Shown: one piece after another, positions 34,813-45,858 of the stretch
Numbering within the stretch: the first letter of the stretch is position 1
How the letters are laid out: each line of letters starts with the position of its first letter
Assembly: GCA_000827495.1 (NCBI GenBank)
Contig: KN817617.1
Coordinates: 89,749 to 153,748, forward strand
Reading direction: 5' to 3'
Origin: Hypholoma sublateritium FD-334 SS-4
Taxonomy: Eukaryota > Basidiomycota > Agaricomycetes > Agaricales > Strophariaceae
Length of the DNA stretch: 64,000 bases
Made by a program: the position numbers and the translations under genes
The notes under the pieces: generated by a model
Seen by the model: the letters and a program-made list of their open reading frames with translations, nothing else
The model's database searches: none
What the model was told of the DNA's origin: nothing

Positions 34813-36992
34813 ATGGTCAGATCCTACGAGGACAACGAGTCGGACGAGAAACAGAGTCCCTCAGATGCAGGCCATGTCCTAGGCAATCGCCGTCGTGCTG
34901 CACTGGCGGAGGTGGATAATGCCAAATTCTCGTACGTGACTCCTTCAGGACATGCATGCAGCCTTCATTCCCCATCTTTAGGCGGTTCCACGCCAAAATC
35001 TGCATCGTTGCTGGTGTTGGACTCTTCACTGATGCGTGAGTCCTTCCAAAGTTCAACCCAGATAACTGTTGCAGAAGGGTATTATATAGATATGATATTT
35101 TCGCCATAAATATTGCCTCCACAATGCTCGCCTACGTGTATTACAACAGTTGGTCCATTATTTGGTTGAACGAGTTCTGTTAATAATTCGCCTTCAGCAT
35201 CTAGCTTACCGGTAGAAGTGGATCTTGGTGTAAAGGTTGCCACTCCTGCTGGCACTGTCGTGGGCCAATTACTTTTTGGCTTTCTTGGGGATGTCTTTGG
35301 CCGTAAGAAGATATGTACGTTGGTTCATTCGAATCGTTCAAGGACATGAACGCAGTATCTTATCTTCTCTTCAGATGGAATTGAGTTGATAGTAATGATT
35401 ATTGGCACATTTGGACAGGCGCTTGCTGGAAGTGCTCCTGCCGTCAACATCATTGGCGTTTTGGTCGCATGGCGCTTCCTCGTTAGCATCCATATTTGTA
35501 ATGGCTTGGGTCAATTGTACTGAACGATTTCCCGCAGGTAGGAATCGGTATTGGAGGAGATTATCCTTCAAGCGCAGTAATATCATCGGAATTTGCATCT
35601 ACCAGAATTCGCGGACGCATCATGTCCGCCGCCGTGGCCGCGCAAGGCTGGGGAAACTTCAGTGAGCTATAAATAGATCAAATGTCAAAGATGGAAATCT
35701 GAGTGTTGCCCAGCCGCTTCCCTGGTAGCCTTTATTATCACAGCTGCCTTCAAGGACAGTATTCTCAGCTCGCCCTCCACAACCCATATACACACCATTG
35801 ACAAAATGTGGCGACTCCTCATCGGTTTCGGCGCTCTTCCTGGTGTTGCGGCCCTCTACTTCCGATTGACCATCCCAGAAACGCCGCGGTTCACCATGGA
35901 TATCGAGCGCAACCTCGAACAAGCTGCTGAAGATATTCAGGCGGTACTTTCTGGAGGACAAGCTCGTGTCGACAACGAAGTCTTGGTCCAGCGCATCAAT
36001 GCTCCGAAGGCCAGTTGGGCGGATTTTAAAAACTACTTCGGAAAACGAGAGAACTTCAAGGTTCTCTTTGGCACGGCATATTCTTGGTTTGCGATTGACG
36101 TTTGTCCTCTACCACATACTCTCGAGGCACTCTAAAGCTGACTTCTTGCTTTAGATTGCGTTTTACGGTCTCGGTCTCAACTCTGGCGTTATCCTGCAAG
36201 CAATTGGCTTTGGCACTCCCCTGACGTCTGGTCTGCGCAAAGTATTCGACAACTTGAATAACATCTGCATTGGAAACCTGATCTTGGCTGTTGCTGGGCT
36301 CATCCCAGGATACTATTTTACCTTTGCGTTTATTGACAAGTGGGGCCGCAAGCCCATACAGCTGATGGGCTTCACTTCGCTGACAATTATCTTCTGTGTC
36401 CTGGGTACATTGTACATCCCCTGGTGTACAGTTCCATGCTGATAATCCGTACAGGTTTTGGGTACGACAAATTAACCGAGACAACAGCCGACACCAAGGC
36501 GTTTGTTTTCCTCTACTGCCTTGCCAATTTCATGCAGAATTTCGGCCCAAATGTGACAGTATTCATCGTACCTGGCGAGGTTTTTCCAACCCGGTATCGC
36601 TCCACCGCCCATGGAATCTCTGCTGCCTGCGGGAAGATGGGGGCCGTTGTCGCCCAATGCGGTTTCAGCAAGCTCAAGGATATCGGCGGCCCCAACAAGT
36701 TCGTGAAGCACATGTAAGGCCACTGCATAACCGACCATAAGCATCCTGGACGCTGATGTGTTTTTGATTCAGCCTTGAGATCTTCGCTTTCTTCATGTTG
36801 ACAGGTGTCTTCTCCACTCTGTTAATCCCCGAGACCATGGGTAAATCGTTAGAGGAGCTTTCGAACGAAGATCAACAAGATTTCGTCAAAGGTTAGCTGT
36901 CCCGAAATGTAGTGTACTCTATTCACCTTCTTGATGCAACTTTGCTCGTAGGGACCACAACCAGATCTGCCCAGCTCATCCCAGACAAATGA
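34813..36992 (+). CDS. Pho84-type inorganic phosphate:H+ symporter (MFS)
   Basis: A plasma-membrane major facilitator that imports phosphate with protons. The cytosolic start is MVRSYEDNESDEKQSPSDAG. Helices follow in the family order: KICIVAGVGLFTDAYDIFAI, GTVVGQLLFGFLGDVFGRKK (the MFS loop motif) and MIIGTFGQALAGS. The phosphate-transporter signature is GIGIGGDYPSSAVISSEFAS. The middle loop has RLTIPETPRFTMDIERNLEQ. The second half includes IAFYGLGLNSGVILQAIGFG, TFAFIDKWGRKPIQL, VTVFIVPGEVFPTRYRSTAH and IPETMGKSLEEL. It ends AQLIPDK. I traced about ten GT-AG introns of 42-75 nt that keep the frame. It sits between GH5 copies 1 and 2, in the opposite orientation. Low-phosphate regulation is likely from the family, not seen here. 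Confidence 0.93.
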
Positions 36993-37254
36993 TAAATGTC
37001 CGTATAGTACGATGTTACCACTCTCTCAGCGTCACGGGTTAAGACATGAAATGCTACTCATTATCTTGAGTAAAACCTTCAAGATGTCGCAGATATTAAA
37101 CGGCAAATGAGAATTAGTACTTTGGGACGCCAGGGTTTTTGGAATTCTCGCCAGCATGGATCTGATGTTAGAACAAGGCAGACTAAGAGTATAGTATTTT
37201 TTTAAGCGATCTACATCAGTGCGCGCTGTACAAAGCATACTTTCTACCGCTTTT

Positions 37255-39234
37255 TTACTGGCCGGTCGACCCACTTTGCGATCCAGACGAAGGTGCGACG
37301 CAGCTCTGGACAAGGAGGGTATCCGTCCAGGTCGAGCCAGTGTTCGTGGGAGTCTCGCCTGCACGAGGTTCAATGAATCACGATATACAGTAGCGTATGT
37401 AGGCTTACCGAGAACGTAGCCTGAAATGCAAGCAGAGCCAGTGAGTGTATCATGTATTTAGCGATTAATCGAAGTTCAGAGTACTTACTGGGGTCAAAGT
37501 TTCCAGCAGCCCAGCCTACGTATCCAAGGAACACTGTACAGCCAGTGCTCAGTACTGGTTCCCAAAATGGACATTGCAATGCCAAAAAAGAACACGCACC
37601 ATCAGAGTTCTGGGCCTGGTACGCAATCTGTTGGCAAAGGAACTCCACGCAGGATGCAGTGTTTCCACCCCCGGTCTCGGTATTGAACGCCTGGCGGTTG
37701 TTGGAGCGGAGCCATTGAGCTAGGGGTTCCCAGGAGGACTCGATGTTGTTGGTGACACATTCACTGTAGGTGGACTAATCAGTATATATATTAAGATTGT
37801 CGACGGGGCGCTCTTACGCATTGGTTCCAGAGTTGTCGCTGTCAAGGTACTTGTGGACGTCGAAGACAAGGTTGGTGACGGAGCCGTCGGGGTTCGTGAC
37901 CGTCAGGAGAGCGGGACCAGATCCATTAGACACAAAGGTCTCGGCCGAAGTCCAGTTGTTCCCAGGAAGGAGGATAATTTGAGATGTAGCACTGCAGTGG
38001 TACCATCGAGTCGGATTTTGCTCGTTTTAGAAACCATCTCAGCAAACTTACCCAGCATTGCGAATAGCGGTCACCGCAGCTTGGACAGAGGCTGCCCACA
38101 TATTGATGTCGGGGACATCGTGGGGCTCGTTCATACTAGATTGATTATCAGTGGTTAATAAAGAAGTGAAGATATTGTTGCCCGAACACTCCGAAGATGA
38201 TCTTGGGGTTGCTGGCAAACTGGGTTGCAATGTTTCCCCACAGTTCAGCGAAGACGTCGTTGGTGGGGCCTCCCTGTCCGATGATCTTCGTAGAAACAGC
38301 GCTGGTGAGATGATGACCAACGCATATACTATTATTGAAACGCACCTCGCCGTTGAAGCGGGCATAGTTGTGGACATCCACTATGCAGAAAGCGCCGGTC
38401 CCAAGGCAGGCCTACGTTAGGGATAAATACCACATTGCAATAAAAGGTTACAAAGTAACTGACGTTGACTAGGGCATTGTACTCGGCGAAGTTTGTCATG
38501 TTGATTGCTCCAGTCTCCGCATCTCGTGTGAGGAACTGCCAACCGACGGGGAGGCGGAATGTGTTGAATCCATCGTCATTAACGAAGTGCGTCATCTGTC
38601 CCAGGCCGTCATGGCCTGCCGCGCAAGTAAATAATTGGCGCAGTTAAACGAACGAAGTATAGAAGACGCACCGTAGTATTCCAGGAGTGGGGGCCAAGCG
38701 GCACTGGCGGTACAGCTCTGGATTTAGTGGGCTCAATAATCTAGATAGACAAGAGATCTTCCACAGACGAAGTGCTTACCCCGTCAGAGTTGCAGCCAAA
38801 GTCGAATCCAGAGATGTTGATTCCGACATGGGAGAGCTTTCCGGTCCCTGCCGGCGAGCTCGGCGTTGCACCGGGGGCGGAGGCAGTCGAGGAGGGAACG
38901 GTTGTCGAAGGGTTCGGGGTAGGAACGGCAGTCGTAGTGGTGGGCACTGCAGCTCCCGGGAGGCATTGCGAGTAGTCTACGTTGCGGTTAAACTACAATT
39001 TTCGCGTAAATGAGAGCGGGTTGACATACATGAGTTAGATACAACACATCCAGAGCCAGAGGCGCAAGTTGTTGCACCCGTCCAGCCCTAGATCAAGGGT
39101 GTTCATGTTAACTTGCCCAGTTGACATCTAGCTGAGCTTACTATTCCACCGCACTGTCCATAGACAGGCGCTTGAGCGTGAGCCCCGGTGACGGCGCCGA
39201 GACCAAAGAGAAGACTGAGAGCAATAAGCGACAT
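37255..39234 (-). CDS. GH5 endoglucanase with N-terminal CBM1 (copy 2)
   Basis: A paralog of copy 1 with the same architecture and, where traced, the same intron positions. The signal peptide is MSLIALSLLFGLGAVTGAHA. The CBM1 has VYGQCGGIGWTGATTCASGS and GCVVSNSYYSQCLPG. The linker is Pro/Thr/Ala/Ser-rich and differs in sequence and length from copy 1. The catalytic domain has KLSHVGINISGFDFGCNSDG, FVNDDGFNTFRLPVGWQFLT, acid/base Glu in MNEPHDVPD and the nucleophile block ETGGGNTASC. The tail ends SSGSQSGSTGQ like copy 1. It is predicted secreted and active on cellulose or related beta-glucans. It has a TATA box at 39285 and a 21-bp motif at 39336. Confidence 0.93.
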
Positions 39235-39284
39235 GGTGAGGATCGTATACCTGAGCGCTGGCGTTTGTGCAACAGGATGTCTGG

Positions 39285-39292
39285 TTTATATA
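39285..39292 (-). promoter_or_regulatory. TATA box, GH5 copy 2
   Basis: Minus-strand TATATAAA, 51 bp upstream of the ATG at 39234. Confidence 0.65.
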
Positions 39293-39335
39293 GCGTCCCC
39301 TGCACTGGTCCTTAGGTTATAACGTTCACACTCCC

Positions 39336-39356
39336 CGATGAGTTACCGAGAAAAGC
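39336..39356 (-). promoter_or_regulatory. 21-bp shared GH5 promoter motif, copy 2
   Basis: Plus-strand CGATGAGTTACCGAGAAAAG then C. It differs from copy 1 at two positions. Confidence 0.55.
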
Positions 39357-39456
39357 AAAGAAAGACTAGCATAGTTTCGTCCAGGTAAAACGTTGTGTCA
39401 TAGAACGTATGGTTCTTCCTGGGGAAAAAGCCAGAGAATGTTTTCAGCGGCGGCTG

Positions 39457-39500
39457 TTTTTCGCCTGAACATCGGTGGGAGTTTACTTTGCCACCAGAGG
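39457..39500. repeat. conserved distal upstream block, GH5 copy 2
   Basis: Contains TTTTTCGCCTGAACATCGGT then GGGAGTTTACTTTG, with one mismatch against the copy 1 block. Confidence 0.7.
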
Positions 39501-40534
39501 TAGAGACAAGGCGTATTTTAAAAGTTCTATTTTGAGGGAGCCATTTATTTTTGGGAGTCGAAGGCTATTCTCGTCGGCGAGACGGTTGATGCTGGCGTGA
39601 AATATTGCTGCGAAATGAGGGATCAAGGTATAACGACAATTATCCGTATAAGGCGCTCATGTGTCCCCAATCTCCGAGATTGGGCAAGCCTGCGAGGTGC
39701 GCAGAGTTCTATCCGGTCGTAGAGCTGAGATACCAACGGCTTGAAGGGACGAGCAATGTCCCCCCGACTTCCCTTCCTTGGATGATTGTCCACGGAGAAA
39801 TATCAGACTTCGCAGGGTTGTTCAGTACTTACCATGCACTTAAGCGTTGCCCCCAATGAACTTCTGTTATCGGAACAAAGCACGCAGGCGGAGAATAAGC
39901 CGTAGATAGTGATGACTCTGCGCGGAGATGTCTTAAATTGTTGCCCAGGCCCGAGAATGTTGGAACTCGTGAGAATGAATCGATGAACGAGCTTCACCCT
40001 GGGGCACCTTAGATTTGAAGAAGAGTGACTGGACGATTGACATGCACGGCGCCAGTGATGTGATGATGATTGGATGATGATGGCGTGGCTGCAGTTTCCA
40101 AAAGTCAATTGAACTTTTCCCCCGCTGGTTCCTACCAATCATGCGCAAATTTTGATGCCTTGCTGATGCCCCTGCCGGCCTTGCGCTGAACCCAAATTGT
40201 GACGACTAAAATATTGGTAGGCAATTAAATAAATTGCCCCAGATTACGACCCGAGCATTTGTAGATTTTGGCCATATTCATACCATTCAATTCGTATTTT
40301 TCGGTTGTAAGCAGATTTCTGAGAGTCGGATGCGTATCACAAGGTACACAACATGCAACCTCGGTACTCAGACATGATCGCGATCCATGTATCAGTTTAT
40401 TTCCTCAGAGAGAATCCCTAGAAATGCGGGCTGATTATATAGAGCAGGCACCAATTATAGTTTTGTCAACAACGGGGTGGCCGCCATTATCTCGAAAGTG
40501 GCCAAGAAGGCGCATTTCAATTCATGTTCGGAAT
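39501..40534. other. intergenic between GH5 copies 2 and 3
   Basis: About 1 kb, no gene recognised. It includes AT-rich tracts and a GATGATGATTGGATGATGAT microrepeat near 40060. Confidence 0.4.
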
Positions 40535-42106
40535 CTACGAGATCGGACCCCTTTGCGAACCAGATTTTGGAGAGAGGCAGCGTCGAACAAGGGTCGTGTC
40601 AGTCCAGACGGTCCCATTCGTGGTGGGAACTTCGCTCAATACGTATTTGGTGCCAAAGTTGCCAGCTGCCCATCCAACATAGCCGAGAATAACTAGTCAA
40701 AAAAGATATATTAGTGCAAGGTGCCGCATCAGACTACGACAAGCTTACCGTCGGAGTTACGAGCCTGGAATGCGATCTGCTGGCAGAGGAAAGTGGCACA
40801 TGAAGCGGTATTCCCCCCTCCAGTTTCACTGTTCAAAGCCCGGCGCCCATTGCAACGCAGCCATTGAGTAAGGGGTCGCCAGGCCTCCTCGATGTTGTTG
40901 GTGACACATTCACTACATTACACCGACATCAGCAACACACCTGGTAATTAATAACTGCGCCACCTATGCGTTCCGGACCTATCACTGTCGAGGTACTGGT
41001 GAACGTCGAAGACGAGGTTGTCCTTGCTGCCATCGAGATTGACAATCTTGTGCAAGGCAGAAGCGGACCCACCAGAAACAAATGCAGCAGCCGAAGTCCA
41101 GTTGTTTCCGGGAAGAAGGATCATTTGATCAAGGGCGCTAGATTGATGATGTTCAGTTGCGGTAGATACTGTGGTATGAAGCTTGCCTACCCAGCCGAGC
41201 GAATGGCAGTGACGGCCTTCTGGACAGATTTGGCCCAAATGTTGATATTTGGAATATCGTGGGGTTCATTCATACTATAGAGTGGTATGTAATGAGTTCA
41301 GGAGATCGACAAGCAGGATGTGAGTCAACGAACATTCCAAAGATGAGCTTGGATTGCGATTTGTAGTGAGATGCGATATTGGACCACAATCGAGCAAACG
41401 TCGTGTCTGAGGGACCTCCTTGTCCTATAATCTACAAAAGGTCATGTTGCATAAGACTTCCAATCTGAGTTGCGATTAGTAAATGGTATTAACCATGCCG
41501 TTAAACCTCGCATAATTGTGAATGTCGATGATACAGTAAGAGCCAGTTCCCAGGCAGGTCTGCAGAGCGCTGAGTACGACAAATAACAAGAAATGCATAT
41601 GAGATTACCTGAACAAGAGCGTCGTATTTGGCGAAATTGGCGGAACTCAAGACACCGCTTTTGAGATTGTTAGTGAGAAATTGCCAGCCCACGGGGAGAC
41701 GGAAAGTGTTGAAGCGGTCGTTCTTGACAAAGTGCTTGATTTGACCTGCGCCGTCATTCCCTAGAAACAGGTACATCAACACGTCACTCCATTCTAAAGG
41801 GGAAAAAATGAGGTCTACCATAAAACTGAGTAAGTGGCGGCCAAGCAGCAGCTGCTTTGCAAGTCTATGCATTAGCTTCAGTTTCAAACGGACGATAGGC
41901 TTTCGACAGTTTGCGCGACCGACCCCATCAGTGCCACAACCGAAGTCGAATCCAGCTATGTTGATTCCAGTGTGCGAAAGTTTGCCTGCTGAGCTTGGAG
42001 GTGGTAGCGTCTTTTTGCAGTTTTGAACCGCCCCTGAATCTGAAGCAGGTGTGGCTGTTGAGAAGGCTACGAGTCCAAAGAGAGCGCCGATAACGATAGA
42101 AAACAT
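40535..42106 (-). CDS. GH5 endoglucanase without CBM1 (copy 3)
   Basis: A third paralog. The signal peptide is MFSIVIGALFGLVAFSTATP. Only about 25 residues then lead to KLSHTGINIAGFDFGCGTDG, so the CBM1 and the long linker are missing. Catalytic landmarks are kept: FVKNDRFNTFRLPVGWQFLT, IDIHNYARFNG, MNEPHDIPNINIW (acid/base), ILLPGNNWTSAAAFV and ETGGGNTASC (nucleophile). The end reads GNFGTKYVLSEVPTTNGTVW in one exon, where copies 1 and 2 have two introns. It ends GSQRGPIS. Lacking the CBM, it probably acts on soluble or amorphous glucans. The position of the TATA box in copies 1 and 2 reads ACATAAG here, so expression may differ. Confidence 0.92.
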
Positions 42107-42186
42107 GGCGAGTGATTTTCAGTGCATCTACCGTCAACTTCGAGCTCCAGCTTATGTTCAGATTCATAGTCTCAGACAAACAAAAC

Positions 42187-42207
42187 CGACGAGTTCCGGA
42201 GAAGAGC
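42187..42207 (-). promoter_or_regulatory. 21-bp shared GH5 promoter motif, copy 3
   Basis: Plus-strand CGACGAGTTCCGGAGAAGAG then C, 81-101 bp upstream of the ATG at 42106. It is the most diverged of the three. Confidence 0.45.
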
Positions 42208-42638
42208 GACATTCATGGCCAGTGTGAGCAGACAATTTCCACCTTGTGCCACGGTCGTCAGAGCAGTCAAAAATGTCTCTGAAAGAATTAAAGGCGACCA
42301 AGAGCAGAATCAATTGAAGGTAAACACTTCCACTACCTCTAGGATTAATAGATGTACCTGATAGGTGTGTTTGAACCTTAGCTACTCACTTTCACTGCAC
42401 TCGCGACGCGAACCAACGGCGCTGTTGATGCTGCAATCCTCAGAAGTATTTATATCTCGTCCATTTGGCAATTCAGAGTTGTTCGGTGTACCCAAGTTCA
42501 GTTTTGGGGGCATGATTCGGAATGAAAAATTAATGAGATTTTGATATGACGGACAAATGATGGGAGACGTTGAGGTACAAGAAAGAAATGATGTTTGAGG
42601 TCACATGATAGGGCAATCATCCAACCCGCGAAACGACT

Positions 42639-42661
42639 CGAGTCTCGATTCTCGAGACTCG
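42639..42661. repeat. perfect 10-bp palindrome upstream of ORC2
   Basis: CGAGTCTCGA, loop TTC, then TCGAGACTCG, about 105-128 bp before the ORC2 ATG. It could be a dyad binding site in the region between GH5 copy 3 and ORC2. Confidence 0.6.
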
Positions 42662-42766
42662 AACTCTAGTGGCATCTAAGTGGCAGACTCCGCATCCAAT
42701 TTCTTTCCAACTCCAGATCCCAAGTCATATTACCTTCCTTTCTACTACTGCCATATAAACGTGAAA

Positions 42767-44131
42767 ATGTCTCGAAAATCAGTACTTTTTGCCGCCGAAA
42801 CTGAATTGGAAAGCGAAGAAGAGGACCTCGAAGATGCTGAGCTCTCAGATGAATCCGAAGGGGAGTCTGAAGATATACCCAATGTCGGTGTTACCCCTAA
42901 ATCACGGAACAAAGGCCAAGAAAGAGCATTGAGCAAGGCAGAAGGAAGTAAAATCATTGTGCAGACCGCGTTTGACGCGTATTTCACCTACAATAAACCC
43001 GGGCGAGTCCAAACTTCAACTAATGTTTACAACCAACTCGTTATACCACTAAGCGCCGAGGAATTCACAGACGCTATCGGCGCCAGATTTAAAGGACCTC
43101 CAGCTATTCAACCAAGTATTCTCACCGAAGAGAACCGCGAACTCATATTTTCGCGATTCATGTGCGAGTTGAACGAAGGTTTCAATATACTGTGCTACGG
43201 ACTGGGATCCAAACGGCGCCTCTTGAACCAATTTGCCACTACCCACTGCTCTAAACAGGGCCACGTCGTCGTTGCCAATGGCTTCCAGCCCGACTTCGTC
43301 TTGAAGGACCTGTTGTGTTCGATCGAAGACATCCCCGGCCTATGGGATGGGGATCTACCTACAACCACCATCGAGAAGCAAGCTCGCAGAATCCACGATG
43401 CCTTTTCACAACCCTCTCAAACCGTCCCTCTCTACATAATTATCCATAACATCGATGCGGCCCCTTTGCGAGCTGCAAAGGCCAAATCTATTCTATCATT
43501 ACTGGCCCATAATCGGCAAATACACCTCATCGCATCCATCGACCACATCAACGCGCCTCTACTATGGTCATCATCCGAGGCCTTTGCTAGAAAGCCCGAT
43601 AAGGCCGAGAACGACACCACCCCTTCGCGAGGCTTTGCATGGCTGTGGCATGACATAACTACCCTCGCGTCTTACGATTTCGAGCTCGCATTTGCGGATC
43701 GATCCTCGCTGTCCGGGGGGCACTCAGGCGGCGCACGCCGGAAAACTGACACGCTCGCGGCGCAGAATGCGACGGCCATGAGCGAAACCGCTGCATCTCA
43801 TATTCTTGCATCTGTCACCCAGAAAGCACAGAAGCTGTTCGTCCAGCTTGGGACTGTCCAGCTCGATAACGCCGAAGCCTCGGGAGACAACGCGTCCGTT
43901 GATCCGCAGAATTTTGGGGTGACATACGATTTCTTATTCGTATTGGCGCGTGAAAACTTCTATGCGACGAACGAGACTGCCTTCAGGGCATTACTGGGAG
44001 AGTTCAGGGACCACAGCTTAATATTATCGGCGCCGGCGACGTCAGGTAGCGGAGAAACATTGTGGATACCTATGCGGAAAGAGCGGCTAGTCAACGTGAT
44101 CAAGGGGCTCAGGACGGTGGCCTTCAAGTGA
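42767..44131 (+). CDS. origin recognition complex subunit 2 (ORC2)
   Basis: A subunit of the six-protein complex that marks replication origins and loads MCM helicase in the nucleus. The N-terminus is acidic (ETELESEEEDLEDAELSDES), as usual for Orc2. The conserved ORC2 core begins near SRFMCELNEGFNILCYGLGS, then KRRLLNQFATTHC, VVVANGFQPDFVLKDLL, VPLYIIIHNIDAAPLRAAKA and IHLIASIDHINAPLLWSSSE. The winged-helix end has LWIPMRKERLVNVIKGLRTV. The gene is a single exon, 454 residues, on the short side for Orc2. The upstream in-frame codon at 42680 is GTG, so I start at the ATG (MSRKSVLFAAE). The neighbours GH5 copy 3 and DUF6534 are unrelated in function. Confidence 0.96.
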   Translation: MSRKSVLFAAETELESEEEDLEDAELSDESEGESEDIPNVGVTPKSRNKGQERALSKAEGSKIIVQTAFDAYFTYNKPGRVQTSTNVYNQLVIPLSAEEFTDAIGARFKGPPAIQPSILTEENRELIFSRFMCELNEGFNILCYGLGSKRRLLNQFATTHCSKQGHVVVANGFQPDFVLKDLLCSIEDIPGLWDGDLPTTTIEKQARRIHDAFSQPSQTVPLYIIIHNIDAAPLRAAKAKSILSLLAHNRQIHLIASIDHINAPLLWSSSEAFARKPDKAENDTTPSRGFAWLWHDITTLASYDFELAFADRSSLSGGHSGGARRKTDTLAAQNATAMSETAASHILASVTQKAQKLFVQLGTVQLDNAEASGDNASVDPQNFGVTYDFLFVLARENFYATNETAFRALLGEFRDHSLILSAPATSGSGETLWIPMRKERLVNVIKGLRTVAFK

Positions 44132-44298
44132 CATATCATGCATGTAAGTAAATATCATATGCTCTACAGGCCAATGCCATTTATCTGATGCCTAATGGAA
44201 TGGGGGATAGGAAATGCTTGGTAGGCTGTCATATTCTCCCTTAATTAAATACGATAGCGATGCAAAATGCAGTTTGCGGCGTGTCTGAACTCTGGTGT

Positions 44299-45858
44299 CT
44301 AAGCTTTGTGAGCGCTGTCGGACGTCAGACTCTCTTGTACTTTCCTAGAAGATTCCGCATCGTCTTTTATCGAATGCGTGGAATCGTCCTCGTATATCTG
44401 TGAGTGCGCGCAGATATTTCTATCAGAAAGGTCGCTGAAGTAGAAATGACAGAAAGCTCACTTTCAAATGCGACATGGGCACGTCGTCCTTCCACACTTG
44501 TTGCACGACCGTGCGACCAATTCGGATCTCTTTCGCTGAGACGTCGACGTTATTCCGCGAGTAGTGCTTGCTCGCATCCTCGAAGTACGTCTCGATGTCT
44601 GTCGGAGGTGGCGGCCCTCCGATGGCATTGAGACGGTTGTTAAACGTTGCCACGATCGTCACCGCATACAGCTTGGTGATCATTATAGCTGGTATGATGA
44701 AATACACGCTCGTCGACACTCTCTGGCGGAAGCCCACAAATAAGGCAGCGCTGGCGATCGAGGCGGTGGCTAAAGGGGGATCTGTCGATTAACAGAATCA
44801 TGGAGGGGTGTGAGTGGACAATTACCAGTCAGAATCCCAGTTTCAATCGTCAAGCGAATTATTCGGGTGATGAGAAGGTCGGTGTTGCGGAACCCAGTAC
44901 TATTTCGCGACAACTAGAATTTCGTCAATACAACGTTCATGGAAGGGAGTTTGGGACATGCATAGTAAGTCATGGCAACGGCGACTAACACGTCGCAAAA
45001 TGCTCCAGATCCGTTCCATAGCTGCAATGAACAGAATTCAAACATAAATCAACGGTAAAATAGGTCATGCAGACTTACACCACAGATGAGGTAGATGTGT
45101 TTAGTGTTAATGGCCTCGGAGAGGAAGGACGCCTGGAATAGCTTCGCCCCGAATACGCATGCAGTAATACAAGCTAAAAGCCCAGGCTAGTGCGCGAGCG
45201 GTATGTGAGGAATACTTGGACGTTATAGCCAGAGAATTTATCACTTACGACAATGATGATAGCTCCAGCGACCTTGGATTCCGCCAAAAGTGAAATACGA
45301 TAAGCGAATGTCAAGTGGCATACAAGTCCAGCTATGTGACTTCGATTAATATCGCGCACGTTGGTAGATAAATCATGATATTCACCTATTCCTCCGAGGA
45401 TGGGTAGCGTGAACCAGAGAAAGCGCAAGTCGTTGAGCCCAGCCAAGTCCCCGAAGTTGTTGGCGAATATCTCCCAAGTGTCATGGGTCACCAAAGCGGT
45501 TTGGAGAAGCTCGAGAATGAAGGAGGAATATACAGTGACTTTCATATACAATGGATCCTTCGGGAAACTCAGATAATAATTATCTGCAGACTTGTGAGTG
45601 ACCACAGAGTTATTGGGCGAAGTCGAACACTGACAGACTTGCACAAAAAGCACGCCTTGAAGCCCCCATGTAATCAGCGCTCCGATTTGCTAGATAAATT
45701 AAGAGATCGGTCAATATTTTTATGTGACACAACGACAAGCCGCGTACCAACGACGAAAGGCTGAGATCCAGAGAGGTAATATGTTAAGTAATAAGAAAAA
45801 TCATTAAGGACAAGGCTCACAGAGGTAACGACAGTGACTTGACAGTGACTTCAGACAT
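44299..45858 (-). CDS. DUF6534 multi-pass membrane protein (second copy)
   Basis: The start MSEVTVKSLSLPL is followed by an intron. Later exons give QIGALITWGLQGVLFVQVCQ, YYLSFPKDPLYMKVTVYSSF, LLQTALVTHDTWEIFANNFG and DLRFLWFTLPILGGIAGLVC. The next helix reads FAYRISLLAESKVAGAIIIV. The C-terminal family box reads KLYAVTIVATFNNRLNAIGG, equivalent to YTNSLLATLNAR in the copy at 23760. The cytosolic tail ends QESLTSDSAHKA. Order and helices fit DUF6534, function unknown. The two copies are strongly diverged, so they are old paralogs and not a recent duplication. Exact junctions in the middle exons are approximate. The gene converges with ORC2, with only about 170 bp between stop codons. Confidence 0.8.

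Noticed and set aside
42680..42766. Longer ORC2 N-terminus from 42680
   Set aside because: The first codon there is GTG; the first ATG in frame is at 42767 and matches the usual acidic start.
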